NCBI RefSeq assembly: GCF_016653315.1
Contig: NZ_NHSH01000061.1
Span: 310,001-374,000 of the forward strand
DNA length: 64,000 nt
Source: Halochromatium roseum
GTDB lineage: Bacteria > Pseudomonadota > Gammaproteobacteria > Chromatiales > Chromatiaceae
Direction: 5' to 3'
Position numbers and translations under genes: made by a program. The notes beneath the pieces were generated by a model. It was not told the origin of the DNA, made no database searches, and saw only the letters and a list, made by a program, of their open reading frames with translations. Positions 29,670-38,647 of this stretch are shown piece by piece. Numbering within the stretch: position 1 is the stretch's first letter; each line of letters opens with the position of its first letter.

Positions 29670-30935
29670 ATGCGCCTGTTCGACATCCTCGCCCTGCTGA
29701 TCGGCCTCTCCGCCGTCTTCAGTTGGTTGAACGATCGCTACTTGAAATTGCCAAGCGCGATCGGACTGATGCTGTTCGCAATCCTGTTTTCACTGGCCCT
29801 GCAGTTGCCGCTGCCGTTCCTGCCCGACCTGCAGCAACAGGTCGCGCTGATGCTCGACAGCATCGATCTGACCGAGGCCTTCCTGCACGGCATGCTCGGC
29901 TTCCTGCTCTTCGCCGGCGCCCTGCACGTCGACCTCAAGGAGCTTGCGCGGCAGAAATGGGTCATCGCCACGCTCGCCACGGCGGGCACCGTCGGCGCCG
30001 CCTTGCTAATCAGCGGCGGCAGCTATCTGCTGTTCCAGGCGATCGGGTTACCGGTCCCGTTCATCTACTGCCTGCTCTTCGGCGCCCTGATCTCGCCCAC
30101 CGACCCGGTCGCCGTGCTCGGCATCCTCAAGCGCGCGAAGGCACCGAAGGCCTTGGAGATGAAGATCACCGGCGAGTCGTTGTTCAACGACGGCGTCGCG
30201 GTGGTGTTGTTCATAGTCCTGCTCACGCTGGCCGTCGGCGACACCAGCCCAAGCATCCTCGACACCCTGATCCTGTTGCTCCAGGAGATCGTCGGCGGCC
30301 TGCTGTTTGGGTGGCTGATGGGATGGCTCGCGCTGCAGATGATCCGGCGCACCGAGAATTACCAGGTCGAGATCATGCTGACCCTGGCGTTGGCGATGAG
30401 CGGCTATGCGATCGCCGCCCACGCGCATGTCTCCGCCCCCATCGCCATCGTCATCGCCGGCCTGCTGATCGGCAGCCATCGCCGGACCGCTGCCCTGCAC
30501 GAGGCCACCCTGCACCGGCTGGACGACTTCTGGGAACTGGTCGACGAGGTGCTGAACGCGGTGCTGTTCGTGCTGATCGGCCTCGAGGTCTTGGTGATTC
30601 AGGTCAGCGGCGAGCTGATCCTGGCGGGCCTGATCGCGATCCCACTAACGCTCGCCGGCCGTTGGATCAGCATCGCCGTCCCGGTTCGCCTGATGCGTCG
30701 CTCGCGCACCTTCGAGCCGGGCGTGGTCCCGATCCTGACCTGGGGCGGACTGCGCGGCGGCATCTCGGTGGCCCTGGTGCTGTCGCTACCCGAGGGCGAG
30801 ACCGGCGACATCCTGCTGACCGTCACCTACTTCGTGGTCGTGTTCTCGGTGCTGGTGCAAGGACTCACCATTGGGCCGCTGGTGCGGGCCGTCGCCGCTC
30901 GCGGCCAACGCGCGTCCGATAGCGCTGACGGCTGA
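29670..30935 (+). CDS. CPA1-family Na+/H+ antiporter (NhaP type)
   Basis: 421-residue polytopic exchanger. The ion-binding signatures of CPA1 proteins are intact: Asp145 in ALISPTDPVAVLGI and the Asn173-Asp174 pair in TGESLFNDGVAVVLF. Twelve to thirteen helices are evident and there is no long cytoplasmic tail. GAGGA precedes the ATG. The 110-base leader contains a small hairpin (CGCTCGC at 29605, GCGAGCG at 29627). With the Mrp complex it gives this region two independent Na+/H+ exchange systems. Confidence 0.93.
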   Translation: MRLFDILALLIGLSAVFSWLNDRYLKLPSAIGLMLFAILFSLALQLPLPFLPDLQQQVALMLDSIDLTEAFLHGMLGFLLFAGALHVDLKELARQKWVIATLATAGTVGAALLISGGSYLLFQAIGLPVPFIYCLLFGALISPTDPVAVLGILKRAKAPKALEMKITGESLFNDGVAVVLFIVLLTLAVGDTSPSILDTLILLLQEIVGGLLFGWLMGWLALQMIRRTENYQVEIMLTLALAMSGYAIAAHAHVSAPIAIVIAGLLIGSHRRTAALHEATLHRLDDFWELVDEVLNAVLFVLIGLEVLVIQVSGELILAGLIAIPLTLAGRWISIAVPVRLMRRSRTFEPGVVPILTWGGLRGGISVALVLSLPEGETGDILLTVTYFVVVFSVLVQGLTIGPLVRAVAARGQRASDSADG

Positions 30936-31305
30936 GACCCCAGCCTGACGACCGTCCTAGAGCCTGGCGCGGACAGCACCGCGCCAGCCAGCGATCCCGA
31001 CACTTCTTCAACGCCTGGCTGATCAACGCCCGTGGCAGCGGCTTGCTCGATCAGGGCTACCGCTACTGGATGCTCGGTGCGATCGGCAGTGTGCGCCCGC
31101 CGTGCTGGTCGATCGCGCGCGATTCATCTGCCCGGGTGGCTCTGGCGCAGTGCGATGCTCGTGAGGGCACGAGTCGAGCGATCAGCAAATGAGTCCGTGC
31201 TGGTTTCTTCACAGGCGCCTAATCGGGCACGTGCCGCAACGCTCAGGGCTCGGCGATCCAGATCAGGAATTCACGAAACACCTCATCGACGAGTCTTTGA
31301 TAGGA
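30936..31305. other. Gap with a coding-like remnant
   Basis: 370 bases without an intact gene. Between about 30973 and 31150 the plus strand reads RHFFNAWLINARGSGLLDQG followed by YRYWMLGAIGSVRPP without a start. The composition is protein-like, but I do not recognise a family. The rest shows nothing. Probably the residue of a deleted gene. Confidence 0.4.
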
Positions 31306-31869
31306 CTAAAGCCGCGCCTCGCGCGTCTGCACTGGGAGCTCGCTCTCCATGCTCTTCAATAGGCGAATCTGTAGCTGCAGCATGCGCGCATTCTCTTGTT
31401 CGATCCGTCGCAGTGCGACCACGAATGGCTCGAGTGCATCGGCCGTCTCCGGGATGATCGGCGTCAGCCGGATACGGGCCAATTGCGCATGACCCAACGC
31501 CATTCCACGGAAAGCGGCATCGCGATTCAGCAATGGCCCGAGTGGCGCGAGCATGATATGGCTCCAGGCCGTCACCAATGGCGCGACGATCTGCTGAGCG
31601 CGCAAGAACAGCGCAGGGTCCGTCGACCAGCGCGCAGTCCGCGACAACAGGGAGATCGCCTCAAGCTCGCGGGTGTACTGCGACAATACCTGTTGCTGCG
31701 CGACATTCAGACCGGCCATCCACTGCACCCCAGAATGGTAGGCGACATTGCCGCCCTTGGCCGCATTGATGAAGACAGTGATCTTGGTCTGTATCGCCGC
31801 GGTGAAGCCGGCTTTGGCGACTCGATCGCGGGTTTGATCATACAGTGCTGAATCGATCATCGCATTCAC
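31306..31869 (-). CDS. Uncharacterised helical protein
   Basis: 187 residues, not recognised. No signal peptide or membrane segment; predicted mostly helical (AKAGFTAAIQTKITVFINAA, VLSQYTRELEAISLLSRTAR, ALRRIEQENARMLQLQIRLLKSME) with heptad-like spacing at the end. Codon use looks like the neighbours. It is divergent from the downstream hydrolase genes with about 115 bases between. Nothing in it identifies an enzyme; a structural or phasin-like role is possible but unsupported. Confidence 0.6.
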   Translation of the reverse strand: MNAMIDSALYDQTRDRVAKAGFTAAIQTKITVFINAAKGGNVAYHSGVQWMAGLNVAQQQVLSQYTRELEAISLLSRTARWSTDPALFLRAQQIVAPLVTAWSHIMLAPLGPLLNRDAAFRGMALGHAQLARIRLTPIIPETADALEPFVVALRRIEQENARMLQLQIRLLKSMESELPVQTREARL

Positions 31870-31983
31870 CCATTAAGGTCGCTGAATTGAACGGCGCGCA
31901 TCCAATCGCCGACGCAAGGCAGCCATTCTGCTGCCGCGACTGCTGCAGCCGTCACGCCTACGGCCATCACCGAGCGCTCCGCC

Positions 31984-34398
31984 GTGGCGGATCTCGACGC
32001 GCTGAAGCAGACCTACGAGGTGCCGAACTTCCGCATCGGCGGCCATTACGACCTCAACAACCCCGAGCTCTGGGTAGACGGCGGCAGCGGCGGCACCACG
32101 CTCGAGTCGCTCGGTGCCGCACCGGCGCGTACCGCCTATATCGCCGTCGGCACGCCCAAGCGCAACGCCGCGGGCGAGATCATCAATGCCATCGTCATCA
32201 ACAGCTTCTTCTCCGGCGACGCGACCTCGATGTACTCGAACTGGTTCGCCGGCGGCGCCGGCAACGCCTTCTCGGGCGGCGCCCTGGTCGGTCCTGGGCT
32301 GCTGTTCGACACCGATCGCTTCTATGTGATCTTCGTCGATGCCCTCGGGCTTTGGGGCGCATCCAAGCCGTCCGACGGGCTCGGGCGCCAATTCCCGCTG
32401 TACAACTACTACGACATGGTGCATCTGAACTACCGCCTGCTGCGCGATCACCTCAAGGTCGGCCAGGTGCTGCTCTCCACCGGGGTCTCGATGGGCGGCA
32501 CCCAAGCCTACTATTGGGGCCTGATGTACCCGGACTTCGTCAGGGCGGTGATGCCGATCGGCGGCGCCTCGGCCACCGATGGCGAGGGTGGCGCGGTCGC
32601 GGCCTGGACCTTCCAGCTGGCCAAGGCGGCGCTGGAGTCCGATCCGGTGTGGATCGATACCAACGCCGATTACTACGAGCTGCCGAAGGCGCTGCATCCC
32701 AACCAAGGGGTCGCGTTCCATTGGTCGAACCTGGCGCTGACTGGCTTCGACTTGGCGCACAGCCAATCCCTGGGCTGGGATCAGGTATCAAAAGAGGTCT
32801 TCACCTGGAGCCCGGACCCGCGTCTGGGCGCCAATGCCGGCAGTCGTTTGCAGCAGCTCGCCGCCCAGTTCGACGCGGTCGATCTCTGGTATCGGGATAC
32901 GGTCGGCGAGCGCCACAATCTCGACGCCCTGTTGCCACGGATGCAGCCGCGCACCCTGGTGGTGCACGTGGAGAACGACCAATGGCTGCTCGCCGGCGAA
33001 GCACGGGCGGCCGCTGAGCAGATCCCGGGCGGGCTCTACACCGACTTCGCCAGCCCGATCGCGCACTATGCGGTGTTCAAGGCGCCGAATGTGCTCACGC
33101 AAGACCAGACCTTCAACGCCTTCCTGCGCTCGGCCGGGATCATTACCGATCAGGATGTCGTCTGCGAGGCCATCAACTACCGCCGGCCGCGCGTCAATCG
33201 GAGCCCGGACCCAGCGCAGTCGTTCTGGCTCGACGAGATGCTGATGCCCTTCCCGGTCAAGTTCACGCGGGTCAAGGATCAGCGCGGCGTCGACTGGGAG
33301 ATCGGCTACATGGATGAATACTGCGGCGACGACAAGAACCCGCCAACACTGGTCATCGTCCACGGCAAGGGCGCCTTCGGCGGCCATTACGGTCATCTGA
33401 TGCGCTATGCGGTCGAGCGCGGCTTCCGCGTCATCGTGCCAGACATGCCGCTGGCCGGCGTCTCCGGTCCGGGCAATCTCGACCAGCTCCAGGCGCGCAC
33501 GCTCGATGATGTGCGCGATGCCTTCCATGCCCTGATCGTCGGCGAGCTCGGGGTCGAGGACGCCTGGTATTACGGCCACTCGCTCGGCGGTCAAACCGTG
33601 CTCGGCTACGCGCTGCGCTATCCCGAGGCGGTGCAAGGATTGATCCTGGAGGGGCCGGCCGGTCTCGAAGAATACCCAACGCATTTCCAGCTCGGCGAGC
33701 AGTCTCTGCCGATCTGCGACATCAACATCGCCTACGATCTCGATCAATGGCATGCCGCCTATGATCCACTCGGGCTGGTCCAGATCGAGCTCGATCGCAC
33801 GCCCGAGGACATCCGCGACTTCTTCTATTTCCAGACGCGCGATGCGGCCGGCAATGCGGTACCGAGTCCGCTCGGCTACTTCGTCAACGACACCGAATAC
33901 GCCCGCCTGCATACCGATCAGCGCATCGCGATGATCAGTGGCAACCAACGCGAATTCGAGCAATGGGCCTTCCTGTTCATCTATGATCTCTTCACCATCT
34001 GCGCAGAGAACGCCATCGAGGATGAGCAGTCGCTGTACAAGCGCCTGCCACAGATCAAGGTACCGATCTTCCTCGCCTTCGGCGCCCGCGAGCCGTTCAT
34101 CCCGAGCACCTCGCTGAACGGGCTCACCGACCTGGCCGGGGACATCATCATCCCCTTCCGCGAGCGCATGGCCGCGGCCGGCAACCCGCCAACCATCAAG
34201 CTCTATCCGGATGTCGGTCACTTCATCCATACCGATGTGCCCGATGAATTCGCTCGCGATCTGGTTTCGTTCATCCAGACGGGTCAGGTGGATACGGTGA
34301 CGCCGGAGGTGATCGACGCGCTGATCAATGGCACCGCGCCGAGCGCGGCCCCCTCGAACGCGGGGGTCTCCGATCAACCCGCCGGCCTTTCCAAGTGA
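31984..34398 (+). CDS. Two-domain alpha/beta-hydrolase (MetX-like + second hydrolase)
   Basis: 804 residues containing two complete alpha/beta-hydrolase folds. The N-terminal domain (about 1-400) resembles homoserine O-acetyltransferase-like proteins, with nucleophile elbow GVSMGG and HVENDQWLL before a His in SPIAHYAVFK. The C-terminal domain (about 425-770) has VIVHGKGAFGGHYGHLM, nucleophile GHSLGGQT and His in DVGHFIHTD. The N-terminal domain is a clear paralogue of the next gene. The GTG start at 31984 lacks a strong ribosome site. The frame stays open back to a stop at 31888-31890 and reads an Ala/Thr-rich stretch without a signal peptide, unlike the paralogue, so the 5' end may be truncated. 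The substrate is unknown. Confidence 0.8.
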   Translation: MADLDALKQTYEVPNFRIGGHYDLNNPELWVDGGSGGTTLESLGAAPARTAYIAVGTPKRNAAGEIINAIVINSFFSGDATSMYSNWFAGGAGNAFSGGALVGPGLLFDTDRFYVIFVDALGLWGASKPSDGLGRQFPLYNYYDMVHLNYRLLRDHLKVGQVLLSTGVSMGGTQAYYWGLMYPDFVRAVMPIGGASATDGEGGAVAAWTFQLAKAALESDPVWIDTNADYYELPKALHPNQGVAFHWSNLALTGFDLAHSQSLGWDQVSKEVFTWSPDPRLGANAGSRLQQLAAQFDAVDLWYRDTVGERHNLDALLPRMQPRTLVVHVENDQWLLAGEARAAAEQIPGGLYTDFASPIAHYAVFKAPNVLTQDQTFNAFLRSAGIITDQDVVCEAINYRRPRVNRSPDPAQSFWLDEMLMPFPVKFTRVKDQRGVDWEIGYMDEYCGDDKNPPTLVIVHGKGAFGGHYGHLMRYAVERGFRVIVPDMPLAGVSGPGNLDQLQARTLDDVRDAFHALIVGELGVEDAWYYGHSLGGQTVLGYALRYPEAVQGLILEGPAGLEEYPTHFQLGEQSLPICDINIAYDLDQWHAAYDPLGLVQIELDRTPEDIRDFFYFQTRDAAGNAVPSPLGYFVNDTEYARLHTDQRIAMISGNQREFEQWAFLFIYDLFTICAENAIEDEQSLYKRLPQIKVPIFLAFGAREPFIPSTSLNGLTDLAGDIIIPFRERMAAAGNPPTIKLYPDVGHFIHTDVPDEFARDLVSFIQTGQVDTVTPEVIDALINGTAPSAAPSNAGVSDQPAGLSK

Positions 34399-34406
34399 GG
34401 TGTGTG

Positions 34407-35969
34407 ATGTACAGAAACCAAGCGACTACCCATCGAGGCATGCTGGCGCCACTGACGACAGCGGTGAGGGGCCAGGCGTTGAGCACAGGCTCAGCCATGA
34501 CCGCGGCCAAAGCTGTGACCTCAGCCGCGGCGACCACTCCGGTCGCATCCTCGGTCGCAACCGCGATCGCACCCGTCGCTCGATCATTGCTCGCCGCGAT
34601 TGTTCTCGGTCTCACGCTGCCCGGCATGGCAGCGACCGCTGATGCGAACCAGACGCCCAGCTCGGCTCAGACCGCCGCTAGCGAGCCACCCCATCAGCGG
34701 CTCAGACCCCCAGCCGATGCGCTCACGCCCAGCTCTGGCATCATGGCCCTCGACCACGTCAAGCACTACTACACAATCCCCAACTTCCGCCTCGGCGGAA
34801 CCTATGATCTGGATGCCGACCCGGCGAGCTGGCACGATGGCGGCGCCGGCGGCACGACGCTCGAATCCTTGGGGTCAGAGCCATTGCGGGTTGCCTATAT
34901 CGCTGTCGGCACGCCCAAGCGCAACGACGCCGGTGAGATCACCAATGCCATCGTGATCAATACCTTCTACTCCGGCGACGCGACCAACATGTACAACTTC
35001 TGGTACGAGGGCCAGGCCGGCAACGCCTTCTCCGGCGGCCCCATCGTCGGGCCGGGCCGGGTCATCGACACCGATCGCTACTATGTGGTCTTCCTCGATG
35101 CGATCGGCCTCTGGGGCGCCTCCAAGCCCTCGGATGGACTCGGGCGCCAGTTCCCGGCCTATAGCTACTTCGACATGGTGCAGGCCAACTACCGGTTGCT
35201 GCGCGAGCATCTCAAGATCGCCCAGGTCGAGGTGGTCACCGGTGTCTCGATGGGCGCCACCCAGGCCTGGGTCTGGGGGCTGATGCATTCGCCGAGCGGC
35301 TATGTCAAGGCGATCCTGCCGATCGGCGGCACCACGGCCTCCGACGGCGATGATCCGGTTGGGGCCTGGACCTTCCTGCTCGCGCAGGCCGCGCTGGAGA
35401 GCGATCCGGTGTGGCGCAAGACCAAGGGCGACTACTACCATCTGCCGATCGAGCAGCATCCGCGCCAGGGCCTGCAGTTCATGTGGTCACGGCTGCAACT
35501 GACCGGCTTCAGCTTCCCGCTGCGCTCGGCGGCGCCTTGGTCCGAGATCGAGCGCGAGGTCTTCCACTGGCAGCCCGAGGGTAACCAGACCGCCGCCTTC
35601 ATCGCCCGCACCAAGCACGAAGACGCGGTGGACTTCTGGTACCGGAACGACGCCGGCTTCCGCTACAACATCAACGCCGAGCCGGGGCGGATACAGGCGC
35701 GCACGCTGGTGGTCCATGTCGAGACCGACAAATGGCTGCTGGTGGACAACGCGCGTCAGGCGGCCGCCGCCGTGGATGGCGCGGTCTTCGCCAGCTTCCC
35801 GGACCCAACCGCCCACTACGGCGTGTTTCGCGCGCCCAATGTGCTGGCGGAGACGATTGGCGCCTTTATCGACGATCGCTTCACCACCCATCTGCCGGGC
35901 ATTGCCGGTACCGCCTACACTGGCCAGCAGGCGAGCGCGGAGGAGCGGCCGGCGGGACTGGCCAAGTAG
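34407..35969 (+). CDS. Secreted MetX-like alpha/beta-hydrolase
   Basis: About 520 residues from ATG 34407 (an in-frame start at 34395 is also possible). After a long basic and Thr/Ala-rich leader, the segment SLLAAIVLGLTLPGMAATA looks like an export signal with AxA cleavage. The body from HYYTIPNFRLGGTYDLDAD is a paralogue of the N-terminal half of the preceding protein, with long identical stretches such as AYIAVGTPKRN, LGLWGASKPSDGLGRQFP-type text and nucleophile elbow GVSMGATQA. VVHVETDKWLLVDNA carries the acid residue region. Nine bases after the upstream gene, hence one operon. Both proteins end in a similar RPAGL(A/S)K tail. Confidence 0.82.
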   Translation: MYRNQATTHRGMLAPLTTAVRGQALSTGSAMTAAKAVTSAAATTPVASSVATAIAPVARSLLAAIVLGLTLPGMAATADANQTPSSAQTAASEPPHQRLRPPADALTPSSGIMALDHVKHYYTIPNFRLGGTYDLDADPASWHDGGAGGTTLESLGSEPLRVAYIAVGTPKRNDAGEITNAIVINTFYSGDATNMYNFWYEGQAGNAFSGGPIVGPGRVIDTDRYYVVFLDAIGLWGASKPSDGLGRQFPAYSYFDMVQANYRLLREHLKIAQVEVVTGVSMGATQAWVWGLMHSPSGYVKAILPIGGTTASDGDDPVGAWTFLLAQAALESDPVWRKTKGDYYHLPIEQHPRQGLQFMWSRLQLTGFSFPLRSAAPWSEIEREVFHWQPEGNQTAAFIARTKHEDAVDFWYRNDAGFRYNINAEPGRIQARTLVVHVETDKWLLVDNARQAAAAVDGAVFASFPDPTAHYGVFRAPNVLAETIGAFIDDRFTTHLPGIAGTAYTGQQASAEERPAGLAK

Positions 35970-36147
35970 TCGCCGGCATCATCGCCATCACGGCATCACA
36001 GGCCGCCAATGGGCGGCCTTGGGCACCGATGCAAGGCCGCAGTGTCCTCGCTATCCACGGCATGCGCGCAGATTCAAGCCAAGCGTGCCAGAATCGGAGT
36101 TTGGAGAAACCGCGGATGTTCTCGCCCAGCTCAAACAAGATGACAAC

Positions 36148-36384
36148 ATGACTTATCCAGAGCTTAATCGCATCACCATCGACCCGGCCAAGATGGGCGG
36201 AAAGCCCTGTATCCGCGGTATTCGGATCACGGTCGGGACCATTACCGGCTTGCTCGCCGCTGGCGAGAGTATCGAGGGCATTCTCTCCTACTACCCAGAT
36301 CTGGAGCGGGAGGACATTTTTGCCGCGCTGGCCTATGCAGCCTGGCGGGCAGAGGAGTACGATCTGCCGCTCAAAGCTGGATGA
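36148..36384 (+). CDS. DUF433 antitoxin (VapB45-like)
   Basis: 78 residues. ITIDPAKMGGKPCIRGIRITVGTITGLLAAGESIEGILSYYPDLEREDIFAALAYAAW is the complete DUF433 domain, a winged-helix-type antitoxin usually paired with a DUF5615 PIN-like toxin encoded immediately after it. Its stop overlaps an ATG (ATGA), as expected for the toxin start, but only the tail of the toxin remains (see next entry). It may survive as an orphan regulator or antitoxin. Confidence 0.88.
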   Translation: MTYPELNRITIDPAKMGGKPCIRGIRITVGTITGLLAAGESIEGILSYYPDLEREDIFAALAYAAWRAEEYDLPLKAG

Positions 36385-36470
36385 AACCCGCCGAGCCCTT
36401 AGCTGAAGGGGCGTTGGTAGTCATCGACCCCAGACGCCATCGGATACGTCTGTTGCCGCTCAGACGATGA
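36381..36470 (+). pseudogene. DUF5615 (VapC45-like) toxin remnant
   Basis: Starting at the ATG that overlaps the DUF433 stop, a 29-codon frame reads MKPAEPLAEGALVVIDPRRH then RIRLLPLRR. DUF5615 toxins start MK and end with a segment like EAGALLTVDPRRTRLRLLPL, so the start and the last 25 or so residues appear to be preserved while about 80-90 residues containing the PIN active site are missing. This is best read as an in-frame internal deletion that removed toxicity but left the antitoxin. Confidence 0.6.
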
Positions 36471-36824
36471 TTGCAGTATCTGAATATCTACCTGATCGGG
36501 GACTTTGAATTGTATGGCAGTCATCGATTCGCTTTCCTCGATTGGGCGGTTTTGAGACTACAACGCGTAGGGGCGAATGCGCTTTGCCACGGCACGCACC
36601 CGTGCGCGCGCCTGGTCGACCTCGCCATGACGGTTCGCGACCGCCGCGTCGCGCCGGACGAGGTCGGCATCGTAGGCCGCCACCAATCGGTCGACTGCGC
36701 GGTTACGCGACTGACTGTCACTTTTCTGATGCCTGACCCAGGTCCAGATGTGGTTGCCATTGACACTTGACGGTGGTTTGCGGATCAGGGAGGGGAATAA
36801 CACCCCAGGCGCTCGAGCGCGCCT
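36471..36824. other. Gap without a supported gene
   Basis: 354 bases. A minus-strand frame (36558-36803) gives a charged, helical-looking stretch (RNRAVDRLVAAYDADLVRR) and a plus-strand frame is open too, but neither has a start signal or a family I recognise. GC is somewhat lower than the flanks. Confidence 0.4.
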
Positions 36825-37511
36825 TCAAACCCAGCGCTGCGGCTCGAAGTTGACACGATTCTTCAGCTCCATGACCTCCTCGCCAACGGCCGCGACCAGG
36901 AAGCCACTGCGTTCGGCGTAACGCAGCGCGCTGTCATCGACGCTGAGGGTCGCGAGCAGGCCGACCACGGGTAGCGAGGCGTACTCGGGGAAAAATTCAC
37001 GGAAGCGTGTGATCTGCTCGATAAAGCCATCCACGTCGGCACTACGCAGCGTCGCCTTGGTGCTGTTCAGCAGGATCAATTCGTCGGTGACAGCCAAGGC
37101 GTCAATCTCCTCGCGGCGGCCGTCCGAAAGACGGCGCTTGAAGCGGACGACGAGGTCCCGCGGCTCTTGGCCGAAGCGTTCCTTGACGATGCGGGCGAGA
37201 CTCGGATAGACCAGATCCTCGACCATGGTGCCAAGCTTATTGGCTAGATCGCCCCACTTGCGATTCATTTCGATGCGCTCGCGGCGGCTCGCCTCTTGGT
37301 CGGCGCGGACCTCGTCCTTGAAGGTGTGCATCTCGTCCTTGAACGCGTGCATCTCTTGTTTGAATTCACGCATCTCGTCCTGCAATCGCTGCAGGCCCTT
37401 TTGCGTCTGAATCTGGACGTTGTAGAGCTTGTTGAATTCGATGCCGACGCTGGTCGTGAAGTCGGCCAGCGCGGCCTCCAAGCGGTCAACGCGTTCTGCG
37501 ACGACGGCCAT
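36825..37511 (-). CDS. Coiled-coil protein with PD-(D/E)XK-like C-terminal domain
   Basis: 228 residues from ATG 37511 (GAGGAG six bases upstream; another ATG three bases earlier is too close to it). The N-terminal half is a long coiled coil with repeated MREFKQEMHAFKDEMHTFKDE. The C-terminal half (KLGTMVEDLVYPSLARIVKERFGQE, RLSDGRREEIDALAV, ITRFREFFPEYASLPVVGLLAT) matches uncharacterised PD-(D/E)XK-like proteins common in cyanobacteria and purple bacteria. The expected ExK core is replaced: the strand reads ELILLNSTKATL, so the catalytic Glu appears lost. Function unknown; it may bind DNA without cutting it. Confidence 0.75.
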   Translation of the reverse strand: MAVVAERVDRLEAALADFTTSVGIEFNKLYNVQIQTQKGLQRLQDEMREFKQEMHAFKDEMHTFKDEVRADQEASRRERIEMNRKWGDLANKLGTMVEDLVYPSLARIVKERFGQEPRDLVVRFKRRLSDGRREEIDALAVTDELILLNSTKATLRSADVDGFIEQITRFREFFPEYASLPVVGLLATLSVDDSALRYAERSGFLVAAVGEEVMELKNRVNFEPQRWV

Positions 37512-37744
37512 CATATTCTCCTCGGTTCTGTGATCTCTGGTTGAGTCTATCCCGTCAACGGCATGGGGGTCGATCCGCAAGGACGATGCTCGCGTCCACG
37601 AGCACTGAAGGCGAGCAGCGCGATCCTCTTCCGCAACCGTCTTGAAGCGCTGCGCGCCGCGGCAGCCGACTGTCTGAGCCAACAGGCCAGGGACTGAGCG
37701 GATCGATCACGCTCGCCCAGTGATCAGGGTGAACAGCAGTCGCA

Positions 37745-38647
37745 TCAAATCGCACCGAAATAGTCCGCGAAGATCCGCGCGAAGCGCTCGGGCTGCTCCA
37801 GGTTCATCGAGTGACCAACCTCGGCGAAGCGCTCCAGTCGGGCATTCGGCAGACGCTCGACCATGCGCTCAAGATGCTCCGAGGGAATCCACAGATCCTG
37901 CTCACCATAGAGGATCAGATGCTCGTGGCGCATCGCTGGCATGCGCTCGGCCAGCGCGCCCTCGGACCATTCCCGTCCCAGGTCGCGCGGCGTGCCGAAC
38001 CAGATGCCATCGGAGAGGATACGCGTCTTGTCGACGAGGAGCGCGAACAGCTCGCGCTGGGCGTGCGTCGCCGAGGCGGCAAATTGCGGCTGCTGGCCTG
38101 CGGCCAGACTCGATGGCTCGAACAGGGTCGGCGCGGCGGTCGCCAAGCCGGCGTAAGCAAGATCCCGCTCCGCCTGCATCGCCCGCAGCACCTCGAGCTG
38201 GGCCGGATGCAGCTCGAGGCCAAATGGACTCACCGGATCGAGCATCAACACCTTGGCGAAGCGCTCCGGCGCCAGCGTCAGCAGATGCGAGATGATGATG
38301 CCGCCAGTGGAATGGCCATACAGATGACAACGCTCGATGCCGAGCGCATCGAGTAGTCGAAGATGATCGGCGGCATGGATGGCCATCCGGTAGTTGGCGA
38401 AGTCCGGAAAGGGCTCGGGCTTGTCGGAATCACCGCAGCCGCGCCACTCGCTGGCGATGACCCGCAACGGGCTCGGCAGCAGCGGCACGGCGAGATCCAG
38501 CCAATGGGCGCAGCCAAGGTTGCCATGGATGGCGAGCACCGGTAACGTCCGATTGCCCGATCCGTCACCCGCTCCAACATCGGCGCCGGCCCTGCCTCCG
38601 TGGTCAAGGACATTGATTGCGATCTCGCCGATCTGAATACGTGGCAT
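37745..38647 (-). CDS. Alpha/beta-fold hydrolase
   Basis: 300 residues from the ATG at 38647, which has AAGG upstream and begins the domain MPRIQIGEIAINVLDHGG. Motifs: VLAIHGNLGCAHWLDLAVPLL (oxyanion strand), SEWRGCGDSDKP, nucleophile elbow YGHSTGGIIISHLL, acid-residue region ILYGEQDLWIPSEH, and terminal AEVGHSMNLEQPERF with the catalytic His. A cap domain lies between the elbow and the Asp. A short Gly/Ala insertion (GGRAGADVGAGDGSGN) interrupts the first strands. Substrate unknown; epoxide hydrolase, haloperoxidase or esterase relatives share this plan. Confidence 0.85.
   Translation of the reverse strand: MPRIQIGEIAINVLDHGGRAGADVGAGDGSGNRTLPVLAIHGNLGCAHWLDLAVPLLPSPLRVIASEWRGCGDSDKPEPFPDFANYRMAIHAADHLRLLDALGIERCHLYGHSTGGIIISHLLTLAPERFAKVLMLDPVSPFGLELHPAQLEVLRAMQAERDLAYAGLATAAPTLFEPSSLAAGQQPQFAASATHAQRELFALLVDKTRILSDGIWFGTPRDLGREWSEGALAERMPAMRHEHLILYGEQDLWIPSEHLERMVERLPNARLERFAEVGHSMNLEQPERFARIFADYFGAI

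Noticed and set aside
31845-33017. Plus-strand frame overlapping the start of the double hydrolase, considered as a frameshifted signal peptide
   Set aside because: Its first 40 residues are Cys/His/Arg-rich and not signal-like, and no single shift joins it sensibly to the hydrolase.
32788-34377. A 529-codon minus-strand open frame opposite the double hydrolase
   Set aside because: The opposite strand encodes two clear hydrolase domains; this frame has no motif and the composition of a shadow.
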